Positions 63,377-64,000 of a stretch of DNA of 64,000 bases are shown piece by piece (the first letter of the stretch is position 1; each line of letters opens with the position of its first letter). Source of the DNA: Acetohalobium arabaticum DSM 5501. Its GTDB lineage: Bacteria; Bacillota; Halanaerobiia; Halobacteroidales; Acetohalobiaceae. The position numbers were made by a program, and so were the translations under genes. The DNA lies in assembly GCF_000144695.1 (NCBI RefSeq), contig NC_014378.1, positions 904,781 through 968,780 on the forward strand, written 5' to 3'. The notes under the pieces were generated by a model. It was not told the origin of the DNA and searched no databases. It saw nothing but the letters and a program-made list of their open reading frames with translations.

Positions 63377-64000
63377 ATGGAAGCAAAATTAGTTTTAGAG
63401 GATGGAACTATATTTACTGGTAAGGCCTTTGGGGCTGTGGAAGAAGGCGCTGAGGGAGAGATAGTCTTCAATACCAGTATGACTGGCTATCAAGAGATCT
63501 TAACTGATGCATCATATAAAGGTGAGATAGTAACAATGACCTATCCGTTGATTGGGAATTATGGTATTAATGAGGATGATATAGAGTCCTATACCTCCCA
63601 TGTCAACGGCTTTATTGTGAAAGAATTCTGTGCTCAGCCCAGTAACTGGCGGGCTTTGGATAAATTAGAGAATTATCTAAAGGAACACGGTATTATGGGA
63701 ATTAGTGATATCGATACTCGGGCCTTAACTAAGAAGCTTAGAATCCATGGTACGATGAAGGGGATTATTACTACTAATGAAGCCGATAGAGAAGAACTGA
63801 TTGGACAGGCTAAGGAGGCGCCTGGACTTTCGGGTCGTGATCTAGTCAGTAAAGTAACGACAGATGAGACTTACCGGTTAGACGGTGACGACTACCGAGT
63901 AGTATTGATGGACTTTGGAGCCAAAAAGAATATCGGCCGTTCGCTGAGAGAGGAAGGCTGTGAAGTAATAGTAGTGCCGGCTGATACTTCGGCTGAGGGA
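63377..64000 (+). CDS. carA: Carbamoyl-phosphate synthase small chain, 5' part
   Basis: The first 208 codons lie in the window; the gene runs past its end. EDGTIFTGKAFGA, FNTSMTGYQEILTDASYKG and GISDIDTRALTKKLR are CarA N-terminal-domain signatures. The glutaminase domain is just beginning (VVLMDFGAKKNIGRSLREEG). SD AAGGAGGCGG. It supplies carbamoyl phosphate to PyrB. Confidence 0.95.
   Translation, partial: MEAKLVLEDGTIFTGKAFGAVEEGAEGEIVFNTSMTGYQEILTDASYKGEIVTMTYPLIGNYGINEDDIESYTSHVNGFIVKEFCAQPSNWRALDKLENYLKEHGIMGISDIDTRALTKKLRIHGTMKGIITTNEADREELIGQAKEAPGLSGRDLVSKVTTDETYRLDGDDYRVVLMDFGAKKNIGRSLREEGCEVIVVPADTSAEG

Overview
The window looks like a chromosomal segment of a low-GC, anaerobic, spore-lineage Firmicute. 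My best guess is a halophilic anaerobe of the Halanaerobiales (Acetohalobium/Orenia/Halobacteroides-like). The evidence is: AT-rich DNA with Firmicutes-type SD sequences and several TTG starts; acid-rich proteins; sporulation genes (sigG, spoIIR, ylmC/ymxH, yteA-like); T-box and PyrR attenuation; an oxygen-sensitive hybrid-cluster protein; an iron-hydrogenase-type ACT regulator; and a Na+/H+ antiporter behind a probable Na+-responsive riboswitch. The taxonomic assignment is inference.

Layout. 1-12.66 kb is a dense adenosylcobalamin operon (cbiG, cobJ, cobK, cobU, two tandem cobQ paralogs, cbiB, cbiA, cobA, cobS, an L-threonine kinase, cobD, cobC), running from the corrin ring to the aminopropanol arm and nucleotide loop. 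It ends in a tnpB relic and a terminator. 13-16.3 kb holds sigG-spoIIR behind a sigma-F-like promoter, then ylmC/ymxH, nikR and pgeF. 16.3-29.6 kb is a phosphate locus: phoP-phoR, pstS1, a GGDEF-EAL-CBS-GGDEF protein, an orphan PhoP-type regulator, pstS2 and pstC-pstA-pstB-phoU. Three promoters in it carry 11-bp-phased Pho-box arrays. It is interrupted by a TnpB-only IS605/IS1341-type element (after phoR) and by a 408-bp palindromic MITE-like repeat (between pstS2 and pstC).

29.7-40.7 kb has an HlyD-like protein, a PhoH-type ATPase and a very AT-rich signalling island: two MASE3 receptors (a histidine kinase and a diguanylate cyclase), a GAF-PAS-GAF-HD-GYP phosphodiesterase, a second tnpB element, and a diguanylate cyclase whose 5' end was replaced by that element. 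40.8-43.7 kb carries hcp behind a CRP/FNR-type site and the convergent antiporter with its riboswitch. 43.8-48.2 kb is the ylm/divIVA region, followed by T-box-ileS. 51.4-54.5 kb is a probable selenium-handling cluster (DUF3343, TusA-like, YedE, class V desulfurase), followed by the second MITE copy. 55-57.9 kb holds a DUF5665 protein, a YteA-like protein, lspA, rluD and a ferredoxin. 58-64 kb is the pyrimidine operon (pyrR, uraA, pyrB, pyrC, pyrF, carA start) with two PyrR attenuators.

The least explained items are the nested-palindrome MITE family, the RHH/TnpB element (divergent promoters sharing one -35 palindrome, a rearranged TnpB active site and a candidate omega RNA), the ATT-initiated or readthrough reading frames, the diverged CobQ paralog, and the coupling of c-di-GMP enzymes to the phosphate regulon.
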